Positions 56,754-64,000 of a stretch of DNA of 64,000 bases are shown here, piece after piece. Positions within the stretch are counted from its first letter, which is position 1, and each line of letters begins with the position of its first letter. The position numbers and the translations under genes were made by a program. Source of the DNA: Streptomyces sp. NBC_00259 (lineage in GTDB: Bacteria; Actinomycetota; Actinomycetes; Streptomycetales; Streptomycetaceae). The stretch lies in assembly GCF_036181745.1 (NCBI RefSeq), contig NZ_CP108080.1, positions 7,877,501-7,941,500 of the forward strand. The letters run 5' to 3'. The notes beneath the pieces are model-generated. The model had not been told where the DNA came from. It ran no database searches and worked only from the letters and a program-made list of their open reading frames with translations.

Positions 56754-58847
56754 GTGCGCACCAACCTGCAACGCCATGCCACCAGTCCACTGACCGACGT
56801 CCGGAACCTGGGCATCCTCGCCCACGTCGACGCCGGCAAGACCACGGTCACCGAACGGATCCTGTATCTCACCGGTGCCACCCACAAGCGGGGCGAGGTC
56901 CATGAGGGGACGACCGTCACCGACTTCGACCCGCAGGAGCGCGATCGTGGGATCACCATCTTCGCCGCCGCGGTGAGCTGCGACTGGGACGGGCACCGGA
57001 TCAACCTCATCGACACGCCGGGACACGTCGACTTCGCCGACGAGGTGGAGCGCTCCCTGCGCGTGCTCGACGGCGCCGTCGCCGTGTTCGACGCCGTCGC
57101 GGGAGTCGAACCGCAGAGCGAGTCGGTGTGGCGGCAGGCCGACCGGCACGGCGTCCCGCGGATCGCCTTCGTCAACAAGATGGACCGCGCGGGCGCCGAC
57201 CTCGACACGGCCGTCGCGTCGATCCGGGATCGGCTGGGCACGGTGCCGCTGGTCGTCCAGCTGCCGATCGGACGCGAGGACGGATTCACCGGCGTCGTGG
57301 ATCTGCTCCGGATGCGCTCCCTGGTCTGGAGCCCCGGCCGTGACACGTTCGAGGAAGGCCCGGTGCCCGACGCCCTTCAGGAGGAGGCACACCGGCGCCG
57401 CCGGCTGCTCGAGGAGGCGGTGGCGGAACTGCACCCGGTCGCGCTGGAGGAGTTCTGCGCCCGCTCCGCGGTCTCCACCCCCACGCTGGCCGCCGCGCTG
57501 CGCGAGGTCACCAACAGCGGTGAGGGCGTGGTGGTGTTGTGCGGGTCGGCCTACCGCAACCGCGGCATCGAACCGCTGCTGCAGGCCGTCGTGGCCTACC
57601 TTCCCTCGCCGCTGGACGTACCGCCGGTACGAGGCAGTCTGGACGGCGTGGAGCAGGAGCGTGCCGCCGACCCGGCGGCGCCGCTCGCGGCCCTGGTCTT
57701 CAAGGTGAACGCGACGGCCACGGGACGGATGACCTACCTGCGTGTGTACGCAGGAACGATACGGAAGGGGGACACCGTGCTGGACGTGGGCGCCCGTCGC
57801 ACCGAGCGGATCGGGCGGATCGTGAGGGTCCAGGCCGACCGGCACGCGGAGGTGGGGCGGGCGGTCGCCGGGGACATCGTCGCGGTGATCGGTCCGAAGG
57901 GTGCCCGTGCCGGGGCCACCCTGTGCGCGCCCACGGCGCCGCTGGTCCTGGAACCGCCCACCGTGGCCGACCCGGTGGTCTCCGTGGCGGTCGAGGCCCG
58001 CACGGGCCTCGACGCCGACCGGCTGGCGCCGGCGCTGGCACGGCTGGCCGAGGAGGATCCCTCGCTGGTGGTCAGGACCGATCCCGAGACCGGCCAGACG
58101 GTCCTGTCGGGCATGGGTGAGCTGCATCTGGAGGTCGCGGTGGAGAAGATCCGGCGCGCCCACGGGATGGACGTCGGCGTCGGCCCGCCGCGGGTGACCT
58201 ATCGCGAGACGGTCGTCCGCGGCGTGTCCGGGCTGCTGTACCGGCACGTCAAACAGGACGGAGGCGCCGGCCAGTTCGCCCACGTCGTCCTGGACGTCGA
58301 GCCGCTGGAAACGACCGCCGACGGCGGCGGCGCGTCCGGCTTCGCGTTCCGGTCGGCCGTCGTCGGGGGACGAGTGCCGCAGGAGTACGTCCGCGCGGTG
58401 GAGGCCGGATGCCGGGACGCCCTGAGCGAGGGTCCCCTCGGCGGCCATCCGGTGACCGGGCTGCGGGTCACGCTCGCCGACGGAGCCACCCATCCCAAGG
58501 ACTCCTCGGAGATGGCGTTCCGTACGGCGGGCAGGTTCGCCCTGCGGGAGGCGCTGCGCGCCGCCGTGATGGCGCTCCTCGAACCGGTGGTCGAGGTCAC
58601 GGTCACCGTGCCCGACGACGCGGTGGGCGGGGTGCTCGGCGACCTCGCGGCGCGGCGCGGCAGGATCTCCGGCTCGACCGCGCGGGCCGGCACCGCGGTG
58701 ATCACCGCGACCGTGCCGCTGGCCGAGCTGTTCGGGTACGCGTCCCGGCTGCGCAGCCGTACCCAGGGCCGGGGAACCTTCACCACCCGCGCCACGGGCT
58801 ACGCCGCCGTTCCGGCGTCGGTGTCCGAGCAGATCCTGGCGCGGTAG
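56754..58847 (+). CDS. Elongation factor G paralogue (EF-G2-like)
   Basis: The 697-residue translational GTPase has G1 AHVDAGKTT (residues 23-31), the switch region RGITI, G3 DTPGHVDF and G4 NKMDR. EF-G domains II-V follow ([46 protein letters not shown]). It is clearly EF-G rather than TypA or LepA, but diverged from the main fusA, which lies in the str operon and not here. Paralogues act as backup or stress factors, and related ribosome-protection proteins give antibiotic tolerance. GTG 56754 has AAAGG nine bases upstream; the frame extends to 56646 without a site. A terminator follows. Confidence 0.92.
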   Translation: MRTNLQRHATSPLTDVRNLGILAHVDAGKTTVTERILYLTGATHKRGEVHEGTTVTDFDPQERDRGITIFAAAVSCDWDGHRINLIDTPGHVDFADEVERSLRVLDGAVAVFDAVAGVEPQSESVWRQADRHGVPRIAFVNKMDRAGADLDTAVASIRDRLGTVPLVVQLPIGREDGFTGVVDLLRMRSLVWSPGRDTFEEGPVPDALQEEAHRRRRLLEEAVAELHPVALEEFCARSAVSTPTLAAALREVTNSGEGVVVLCGSAYRNRGIEPLLQAVVAYLPSPLDVPPVRGSLDGVEQERAADPAAPLAALVFKVNATATGRMTYLRVYAGTIRKGDTVLDVGARRTERIGRIVRVQADRHAEVGRAVAGDIVAVIGPKGARAGATLCAPTAPLVLEPPTVADPVVSVAVEARTGLDADRLAPALARLAEEDPSLVVRTDPETGQTVLSGMGELHLEVAVEKIRRAHGMDVGVGPPRVTYRETVVRGVSGLLYRHVKQDGGAGQFAHVVLDVEPLETTADGGGASGFAFRSAVVGGRVPQEYVRAVEAGCRDALSEGPLGGHPVTGLRVTLADGATHPKDSSEMAFRTAGRFALREALRAAVMALLEPVVEVTVTVPDDAVGGVLGDLAARRGRISGSTARAGTAVITATVPLAELFGYASRLRSRTQGRGTFTTRATGYAAVPASVSEQILAR

Positions 58848-58867
58848 TCCCCGGCGCCGCTCCCGGC

Positions 58868-58893
58868 GGCCCCGTCCGTACGCGGGCGGGGCC
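58868..58893 (+). terminator. Terminator hairpin after the EF-G paralogue
   Basis: GGCCCCG-t-CCG and CGG-g-CGGGGCC pair across a TACG loop, a 10-bp stem with one mismatch, 21 bases after the stop codon. Confidence 0.72.
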
Positions 58894-59020
58894 GTCCCGG
58901 GAAGGCCCCCGATCGGCCGAGTGGTCGCCGCTCGCGCTGCGACCACGCACGCTCCACCGCAACCTGGAGCAAGGACGACGAGCCAGGACGACCAGAGCCG
59001 CTGAGCTTCAGGGAGCACGC

Positions 59021-59884
59021 ATGGGGAACGGTGCCGTGAATCCGGACGGGCCGGTGCTGGCCGGTGTCGACAAAGGCGACGGCCAGGAGTACGTGGTGCG
59101 CTGCGCGGCCGGGCAGGCCGCCCTGCACGGCCTGCCCCTGCACCTGCTGTACGTCTCCGAGCACCCGGACCGGGACGCGCCGGGCACGGACGTGGTGGAG
59201 CCCCTGGAGAGGCTGGTCCGGACCGAGTTCCCCGGGGTCACGGTGACGGCGGAAGCGGTCGCCGGCCGGCCCGCGGCCGTGCTCGTGGAGCGGTCCGCGC
59301 AGGCCTTCTGGACGGTCGTCGGCCACCGTGGCAGCGGCGGATTCCCGCGCCTGCCGCTCGGCTCGGTCAGCTGGCAGGTGGCCACACATGCCGCCTGCCC
59401 CGTCATCGTCGTACGACCCGGTGACGCTCCCGCGGCCCCGGAGAAACGCGTCGTGGCAGGAGTGGACGTCACCGACGCCTCCGGTGTCTCGGCGCGCGCC
59501 CTGGACGTCGCCTTCGCCGAGGCCCAGCTGCGCGGCGCGCGCCTCGAACTCGTCCACGGAAGCTTCCACCTGGGCGAGACGCCCACCGGCCCCGGCATGG
59601 CCGCGCCCGACTTCGAGATCCTCGACGACGCGGTCCACGCCGCGCTGAAGGAGGAGGCGGACAAACGCCGCGACCGCTTCCCGGACGTGACGGTCGAACT
59701 CCACGCCGAACGGCTGCGGGCGGCGACCCTCCTGGCGGAGTCGTCGAAGGGCGCGGTCCTCCTGGTCGTCGGTTCCCACGGCCGCTCCGGTCTGCGCAGA
59801 CTGCTCCTCGGGTCCGTGAGTTCGGAGCTGCTCCACACCGCCGCCTGCCCCGTCGCGATCGTCCACGCCCCGCACCCGGACTGA
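59021..59884 (+). CDS. Tandem universal stress protein
   Basis: The 287-residue protein contains two Usp domains, residues about 10-135 and 142-285. Each has an ATP-binding-type ending: VGHRGSGGFPRLPLGSVS with CPVIVVRP in the first and VGSHGRSGLRRLLLGSVSSE with CPVAIVHAP in the second. The second copy keeps the full G-x2-G-x9-G(S/T) nucleotide motif. Such proteins accumulate under starvation or hypoxia and may bind ATP. ATG 59021 follows AGGGAGCACGC. It stands 173 bases after the EF-G paralogue, beyond a terminator. Confidence 0.93.
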   Translation: MGNGAVNPDGPVLAGVDKGDGQEYVVRCAAGQAALHGLPLHLLYVSEHPDRDAPGTDVVEPLERLVRTEFPGVTVTAEAVAGRPAAVLVERSAQAFWTVVGHRGSGGFPRLPLGSVSWQVATHAACPVIVVRPGDAPAAPEKRVVAGVDVTDASGVSARALDVAFAEAQLRGARLELVHGSFHLGETPTGPGMAAPDFEILDDAVHAALKEEADKRRDRFPDVTVELHAERLRAATLLAESSKGAVLLVVGSHGRSGLRRLLLGSVSSELLHTAACPVAIVHAPHPD

Positions 59885-59887
59885 GCG

Positions 59888-59903
59888 CCGGGGAGAGCCC
59901 CGG
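59888..59903. terminator. Terminator between convergent genes
   Basis: CCGGGG-AGAG-CCCCGG is a perfect 6-bp hairpin in the 24-base gap between the stress protein and the oxidoreductase genes, usable in both directions. Confidence 0.6.
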
Positions 59904-59908
59904 GTTCG

Positions 59909-60934
59909 TCAGGCGAGAAGGTCGACTCCCGCCCGGAACACGCGCGGCAGCCGGGACGCGAGCGGAACGATGCGCGCGGCGAGGTAGGGATTCTCCCGGG
60001 CCCGCAGCAGCGAACCCGTGAGCAGCCGGTAGCTGCGGGAGAGCCGCCGCCACGCATGCTCGTACGCCTCGGGCCGGCCCGCGCGTACGCAGCGGACCAG
60101 CTCGCCGGCGGCGGTCAGGGCGAGCGTGAGGCCCTCGCCGGTCAGCGCGTCGACGTAACCCGCCGCGTCACCGACGAGGAGCACCCGGCCGGCGACGCGT
60201 GAGCGTACGCCCTGACGCAGCGGTCCGGCACCGCGCACCGCACTCGCGGCCCCGGCCGTCAGCCGTGCCCTCAGGGCCGGGAAACAGTCCAGCTGGGCGT
60301 CGAACGGAGCCCGCTGCGCGGTCAGTACGGCGACTCCGACGAGCCCGGGTGCGAGAGGGGTGACGTACGCCTCGGAGCGCGCCGACCAGTGCACCTCGAC
60401 CAGATCGCTCCACGGGGCGACGGCGTAGTGACGGCGCAGACCGTAGCGTGCCGCCCGGCGCGGACCCGGCGGCGCGCACAGCCCGAGCGCGCGCCGGATG
60501 GGGGAGTGCAGTCCGTCGGCGGCCACCAGGTAGCGCGCCGTCAGACCGCCGGCCGTCACCTGCCGCTCGTCCTGAAGCACCCGGTCGAGGCGCTGAGGAA
60601 CGATCCGCACGCCCAGCTCCGCCGCGCGCGCGGCCAGCGCCGGCTGCAGCACCGTGCGGCGTACGCCGATGCCGTGCCCTGAGCGGAAGCGCGCCTCGGC
60701 GGTGTCCCCCGTGACCCCGTCCACGTAGCGGATGCCGTGGAACGGTCCGCCGGTGACCCGGACGCCGAGGGTCCCGAGCGCCCGTACGGCCCCCGGCATC
60801 AGACCTTCACCGCAGGCCTTGTCGATCGGTGTCGGGCGCGGCTCGGCCACGACGACGTCCAGTCCGGCCAGCGCGCCGTGGATGGCCGTGGCCAGACCGG
60901 CCGGGCCGCCGCCGGCGACCAGCAGATCGATCAT
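59909..60934 (-). CDS. FAD-dependent oxidoreductase (SrsC-like, geranylgeranyl-reductase fold)
   Basis: The 341-residue flavoprotein has the FAD site MIDLLVAGGGPAGLATAIHG, a conserved CGEGLMPGAV motif, DG motif YLVAADGLHSPIRRALG, and the GD motif RVLLVGDAAGYVDALTGEGL. It resembles geranylgeranyl reductases and the flavin hydroxylases that act on phenolic lipids. It is the last gene of a three-gene operon with a type III polyketide synthase and a methyltransferase. That order matches srsABC of Streptomyces griseus, where the third enzyme hydroxylates alkylresorcinols. ATG 60934 overlaps the methyltransferase stop by four bases. Confidence 0.88.
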   Translation of the reverse strand: MIDLLVAGGGPAGLATAIHGALAGLDVVVAEPRPTPIDKACGEGLMPGAVRALGTLGVRVTGGPFHGIRYVDGVTGDTAEARFRSGHGIGVRRTVLQPALAARAAELGVRIVPQRLDRVLQDERQVTAGGLTARYLVAADGLHSPIRRALGLCAPPGPRRAARYGLRRHYAVAPWSDLVEVHWSARSEAYVTPLAPGLVGVAVLTAQRAPFDAQLDCFPALRARLTAGAASAVRGAGPLRQGVRSRVAGRVLLVGDAAGYVDALTGEGLTLALTAAGELVRCVRAGRPEAYEHAWRRLSRSYRLLTGSLLRARENPYLAARIVPLASRLPRVFRAGVDLLA

Positions 60935-61503
60935 CGGACGGCGTCCGCCGGCTGTGCGGCGTGCCGTGTCACATCGGCCAGGGCCGCCTCCTCGCAGCGG
61001 ATGCGTACGGTCAGCAACGCCAGGTTCAGCGCGGTGAACCCGAGCGCGGTGACCCACGCCGTGTGCACCAGGGGCAGCGCGAACCCCTCCAGCACGACCG
61101 CCAGATAGTTGGGGTGCCGGAGCCACCGGTAGGGGCCGGACGTGACCAGCGAGAGCTCCGGGACCACCACGACCCGGGTGTTCCAGCGCGGGCCCAGGGT
61201 GCCGATGCACCACCAGCGCAGCGCCTGCGCGAGGACGGTCACGGCGAGCATGGTCCAGCCGAGCACGGGAACGAAGGGGCGGCCCGCGGCCCAGGGCTCG
61301 ACGACGCAGCCGGCCAGGAGGGCGGTGTGCAGCGCCACCATGGCCGGATAGTGGCCGCGTCCGTACTCCGTGCCGCCGCGCGCCCTGCTCCATGCGGTGT
61401 TGCGGGCGGCGACGAGGAGTTCGGCGAGCCGTTCCAGGACGACCAGGAGCACGAGCAGCAGGAACGCGGTGCAGACGTGTGTGTTCATCATCAGCGGGCT
61501 CAC
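60931..61503 (-). CDS. ICMT-type membrane methyltransferase (SrsB-like)
   Basis: The 190-residue integral membrane protein has about five hydrophobic segments and the isoprenylcysteine-carboxyl-methyltransferase signature: RWWCIGTLGPRWNTRVVVVP, then SGPYRWLRHPNYLAVVLEG and a C-terminal RIRCEEAAL. In srs-type clusters this enzyme methylates the hydroxyl of the alkylresorcinol made by the type III synthase. ATG 61503 overlaps the synthase stop (ATGA); ATG 61488 (MNTHV) is possible. The gene also overlaps the following oxidoreductase start. Confidence 0.9.
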   Translation of the reverse strand: MSPLMMNTHVCTAFLLLVLLVVLERLAELLVAARNTAWSRARGGTEYGRGHYPAMVALHTALLAGCVVEPWAAGRPFVPVLGWTMLAVTVLAQALRWWCIGTLGPRWNTRVVVVPELSLVTSGPYRWLRHPNYLAVVLEGFALPLVHTAWVTALGFTALNLALLTVRIRCEEAALADVTRHAAQPADAVR

Positions 61504-62573
61504 CAGCGCAGTAGGACGAGTTCGGAGGAGAATCCGGGGCCGAAGGCGAGCATCAGCCCCGGGGAGCCGGGCTCCGGCGGCCCGGCGTCGAGGGTGTCCC
61601 GCAGTACGTGCAGCACGGACGCCGACGACAGGTTCCCCACGCGGGCCAGCGAACGCCGGCTCAGCGCGAAGGCGTCGTCGGGCAGTTCGAGGACGTCACC
61701 GAGGACGTCGAGGACCTTGGGTCCGCCCGGATGGCAGACCCAGGCCGCCACGTCGGGTGGCTTGAGGTCGTGCGCGGCGAGGAACGAGGCGATCTCCTCA
61801 CCAACATGGAGTCTGATCACGTCGGGCAGGTCACTGCCGAGCACCAGGCGGAAGCCCCACTCGCCGATGTCCCATCCCAGCAGGCGCTCCGTGCCCGGAT
61901 ACAGACGGCTGCGGCCTGCGACGACGATGGGGCCGGAACCCGCACGCCGGTCCTCACGATGAAGCGGGTGTTCGCGGCCTGCCGCCAGCAGCGCTCCGGC
62001 GCCGTCGCCGAAGAGCGCCCCGGCGACGAGGTTCGCCATCGACGTGTCCGAAGGCTGCAGCGTGAGCGAGCACAGCTCGGTGGACAGCAGCAGCGCCACG
62101 TCCCGCGGCCGGCCGACGAGATAGTCGTGGACGCGGGCCACGCCCGCGGCGCCCCCGGCGCAGCCGAGACCGAAGAGCGGCAGGCGCTTGACGTCGGGGC
62201 GCAGACCGACCGCGGCGGCCACTCGGGCGTCCAGCGACGGCGTGGCCAGACCCGTCACGGACGTCGAGAGCACCAGATCGACCTCTTCGGGTGGCAGCCC
62301 GGCCTCGGCCAGGGCGAGTTCGACGGCGCGCACTCCGAGCTCGGACGCCACCTCCAGATAGGCGTCGTTGGCCCGTCCGAAGCCGCCCAGCCGGCCGTAG
62401 TGGTCCAGCGGCAGCGCGAGATGCCGTGCGTCGACCTTGGCGGAGGAGTGGACGCGCCGCAGCAGACCCGGATCGGTCCCAGGAGGCAGCCAACGAGCCA
62501 GCTCGTCCGTGATCTCGGCCTGTGAATAGCGATGAGGCGGAAGCACGGTACTCACGGCCAGAACACGAGTCAT
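61500..62573 (-). CDS. Type III polyketide synthase (SrsA-like)
   Basis: The 357-residue synthase has the chalcone-synthase-type triad: Cys138 (PLFGLGCAGG), His in AWVCHPGGPKVL and Asn in RVGNLSSASVL. It condenses a fatty or other acyl starter with malonyl units; with the downstream methyltransferase and flavoprotein it fits phenolic-lipid (alkylresorcinol/alkylquinone) synthesis. The GFGPG-type C-terminal loop reads LMLAFGPGFSSELVLLRW. ATG 62573 (MTRVLAVSTV) is the family start, 76 bases from the divergent UbiA gene. Those 76 bases must hold both promoters. Confidence 0.93.
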   Translation of the reverse strand: MTRVLAVSTVLPPHRYSQAEITDELARWLPPGTDPGLLRRVHSSAKVDARHLALPLDHYGRLGGFGRANDAYLEVASELGVRAVELALAEAGLPPEEVDLVLSTSVTGLATPSLDARVAAAVGLRPDVKRLPLFGLGCAGGAAGVARVHDYLVGRPRDVALLLSTELCSLTLQPSDTSMANLVAGALFGDGAGALLAAGREHPLHREDRRAGSGPIVVAGRSRLYPGTERLLGWDIGEWGFRLVLGSDLPDVIRLHVGEEIASFLAAHDLKPPDVAAWVCHPGGPKVLDVLGDVLELPDDAFALSRRSLARVGNLSSASVLHVLRDTLDAGPPEPGSPGLMLAFGPGFSSELVLLRW

Positions 62574-62649
62574 TGCCTCAAAATAGAAGCAATCTGACAC
62601 AACGTATCGAAACGACTCCATCGGGCGCGTCGTGACCTAGCGTGGTGAC

Positions 62650-63543
62650 GTGAAGCTCCCCACCACCACCATCGGCGACGACGCCGCCCCGCTCCTGCCG
62701 CCGGTCTCCTCGTACGCGACGGTCACCGGCCTGCTGAAAGCGTGTCATCCGCTGCCCGCCGCGGCCGTCAGCGTCCTCATGGCCGCAATGGTCACGGCCG
62801 TCGGCGGACGCGGTCTCATGGCCGGTGCCGCGGTGGTGGGCGCGGTCGCCACCGGACAGCTGTCGGTCGGCTGGTGCAACGACAGGGCCGACATGCGACG
62901 GGACAGCGCGGCCGGCCGCAGGGACAAACCCCTGGTGACCGGGGAGACGGGGCCCACCGCGGTCTCCGTCGCCGCGATCGTGGCCCTGGTCCTCTGCGTC
63001 ACGCTGTCGATGGCCTGCGGCCTGCTCGCCGGCAGCGTCCATCTCGCGGGCGTGGCGGCGGCCTGGTGGTACAACCTCCGCCTCAAGCGCACGGTCGTCT
63101 CCTGGCTGCCGTACGCACTGGCCTTCGGTCTGCTCCCCGCGTTCGTCACCCTCGCCCTGCCCGGCCGTCCCTGGCCGCCGCTCTGGCTGATGGCCGCCGC
63201 CGCCCTGCTCGGCACCGGCGCGCATTTCGTCAACGTACTGCCGGACATCGACCAGGATCTCGCGGCGGGGGTGAACGGCCTGCCCCAGCGGCTCGGCCGG
63301 CGGCGATCGGTGTGCGTCGCGGCCGTCCTCGTTCTGGCCTCGTCCCTGGTCCTGCTCGTCGCGCCCGACGGACCGGTGACCCGGCCCGGCTGGGCCGTGC
63401 TGTCCATGACCGTGCTGCTCTGCGTCCTGGCTCTCGCGCGCCCCGTCCGCGACGCCGACGCGCGGCTGCCGTTCCTGGCCGTCATCGGCATCGCCGCTGC
63501 CGATGTCGTCCATCTGCTGATGCTCAGTACCACCATCGCCTGA
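62650..63543 (+). CDS. UbiA-family prenyltransferase
   Basis: The 297-residue membrane enzyme has eight or nine hydrophobic segments. Both Asp-rich motifs of UbiA proteins are present: NDRADMRRDSAAGRRDKPL after TM2 and NVLPDIDQDLAAGVNGLPQR after TM6, binding Mg-prenyl diphosphate. It transfers a prenyl chain to an aromatic or other acceptor. Its position divergent to the type III synthase operon suggests it modifies the phenolic product or works in the same pathway. The start is GTG 62650. Eight residues resemble SCO-type homologues near arms of other Streptomyces chromosomes only by memory. Confidence 0.9.
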   Translation: MKLPTTTIGDDAAPLLPPVSSYATVTGLLKACHPLPAAAVSVLMAAMVTAVGGRGLMAGAAVVGAVATGQLSVGWCNDRADMRRDSAAGRRDKPLVTGETGPTAVSVAAIVALVLCVTLSMACGLLAGSVHLAGVAAAWWYNLRLKRTVVSWLPYALAFGLLPAFVTLALPGRPWPPLWLMAAAALLGTGAHFVNVLPDIDQDLAAGVNGLPQRLGRRRSVCVAAVLVLASSLVLLVAPDGPVTRPGWAVLSMTVLLCVLALARPVRDADARLPFLAVIGIAAADVVHLLMLSTTIA

Positions 63544-64000
63544 CGGCCCGGCCTGTGAGGGGCGATGGAAACCGGACACCGGTGGGGCTCGGGCGAACAG
63601 GAGTGATTGACGCATAAGGGGGTGGCTCGAGGGGCGTTCGGGTGCGCGCGGCAGGTCCGTTCCACCGGACCGTCACCGTCTACTTCGCGCCATGATCGAC
63701 ACTGCGCGGGTGACGGGCCGGCCGGGCCGGGGCCGTCCAGATTGCGGAAGCCACTGCAACCGGTCGGGTCCCGAGGGGCGATGGGGGAGGATCGCAAGGT
63801 TTCAGCCGTGTTGCGCAGGCATCGGTGCACGGGCGGCCGGTTGAACCCTGAACTGCCTCAACGGCAAGCGCTCTCCCTCCTATTCCCGCGCATCGCTTCC
63901 CCGTGGAGGCGCCACGGCCCGGCACCGAGGGCCGCCCGATTCCCGGATAGCAAATGAATCGTTGATTCCGCTCGTCGGCGGGTGACGTGACGGAACCGGC
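63544..64000. other. Gene-free right end of the window
   Basis: These 457 bases contain short open frames on both strands, none with a convincing ribosome-binding site or recognisable product. The last 60 bases are somewhat AT-richer (around GATAGCAAATGAATCG) and may be a promoter for a gene beyond the window. No tRNA or repeat array is seen. Confidence 0.45.

Noticed and set aside
1-64000. CRISPR arrays, rRNA and tRNA genes.
   Set aside because: No regularly spaced repeat array, rRNA segment or cloverleaf was noticed on reading; a tRNA scan was not run.

Overview
The window reads as Streptomyces (or a very close actinomycete) chromosome. It has very high GC throughout, GTG starts are common, and gene families almost confined to streptomycetes occur: conservon proteins, DUF6397 and lamin-tail secreted proteins. 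Above all it carries a tap-tpg pair, the genes for the telomere-associated protein and the terminal protein that caps linear Streptomyces replicons. I infer an arm region of a linear chromosome, or less likely a large linear plasmid, rather than the conserved core.

Layout. 1-9.7 kb: end of a pentapeptide-repeat gene, a PfpI-type amidotransferase, an alpha/beta hydrolase, a CDF cation exporter, a 47-codon scrap of a LigD-type polymerase gene, an NDH-2-like dehydrogenase plus transketolase operon, and two pieces of a conservon (CvnD and CvnB) without their usual kinase partner. 9.7-15.7 kb: a TetR regulator, an ATP-dependent DNA ligase, a DUF3574 protein, a TetR/DUF1348 divergent pair with two clear palindromic operators, and an LmeA-like lipid-binding protein. 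15.8-18.5 kb: tap-tpg. 18.9-25.5 kb: small accessory genes, including an AlkZ-like DNA glycosylase candidate, an SDR, an XRE-cupin regulator and a methyltransferase. 25.5-33.4 kb: a complete form II CO-dehydrogenase-type operon on the minus strand (coxS-coxL-coxM-coxD-coxE-xdhC-small ORF-coxG) with mostly overlapping or nearly abutting genes.

33.6-39.9 kb: a class F-type sortase, a GCS2-family ligase, a lamin-tail secreted protein behind a strong 5'UTR hairpin, an APH-like kinase and a secreted TAP-like peptidase. 40.1-44.6 kb is a gene graveyard and nested mobile-element site. A PHP-domain (CehA/McbA-like) gene is split by an IS200/IS605 element carrying decayed tnpA and tnpB. Its tnpB is in turn split by an IS5-family element with perfect 18-bp ends, a TA duplication and an apparently intact DinB-family passenger gene. 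A xylulokinase fragment abuts it.

44.7-52.9 kb: two small secreted or lipoproteins downstream of an OmpR-type two-component system, a Tat-exported PL8 polysaccharide lyase with a secreted partner, and a chimeric protein joining a sigma-like domain, a zinc-finger-like motif, a membrane helix and a ricin-type lectin. 53.1-59.9 kb: a PAS/GAF/SpoIIE phosphatase, a family 5 uracil-DNA glycosylase, an EF-G paralogue preceded by a 24-codon leader peptide and three hairpins, and a tandem universal stress protein. 59.9-63.5 kb: a type III PKS, ICMT-type methyltransferase and FAD oxidoreductase operon (srsABC-like, phenolic lipid or alkylresorcinol type) divergent from a UbiA prenyltransferase. The last 457 bases hold no gene I can support.

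Functional calls come from reading translated motifs and remembered family signatures. No database search or structure prediction was run.
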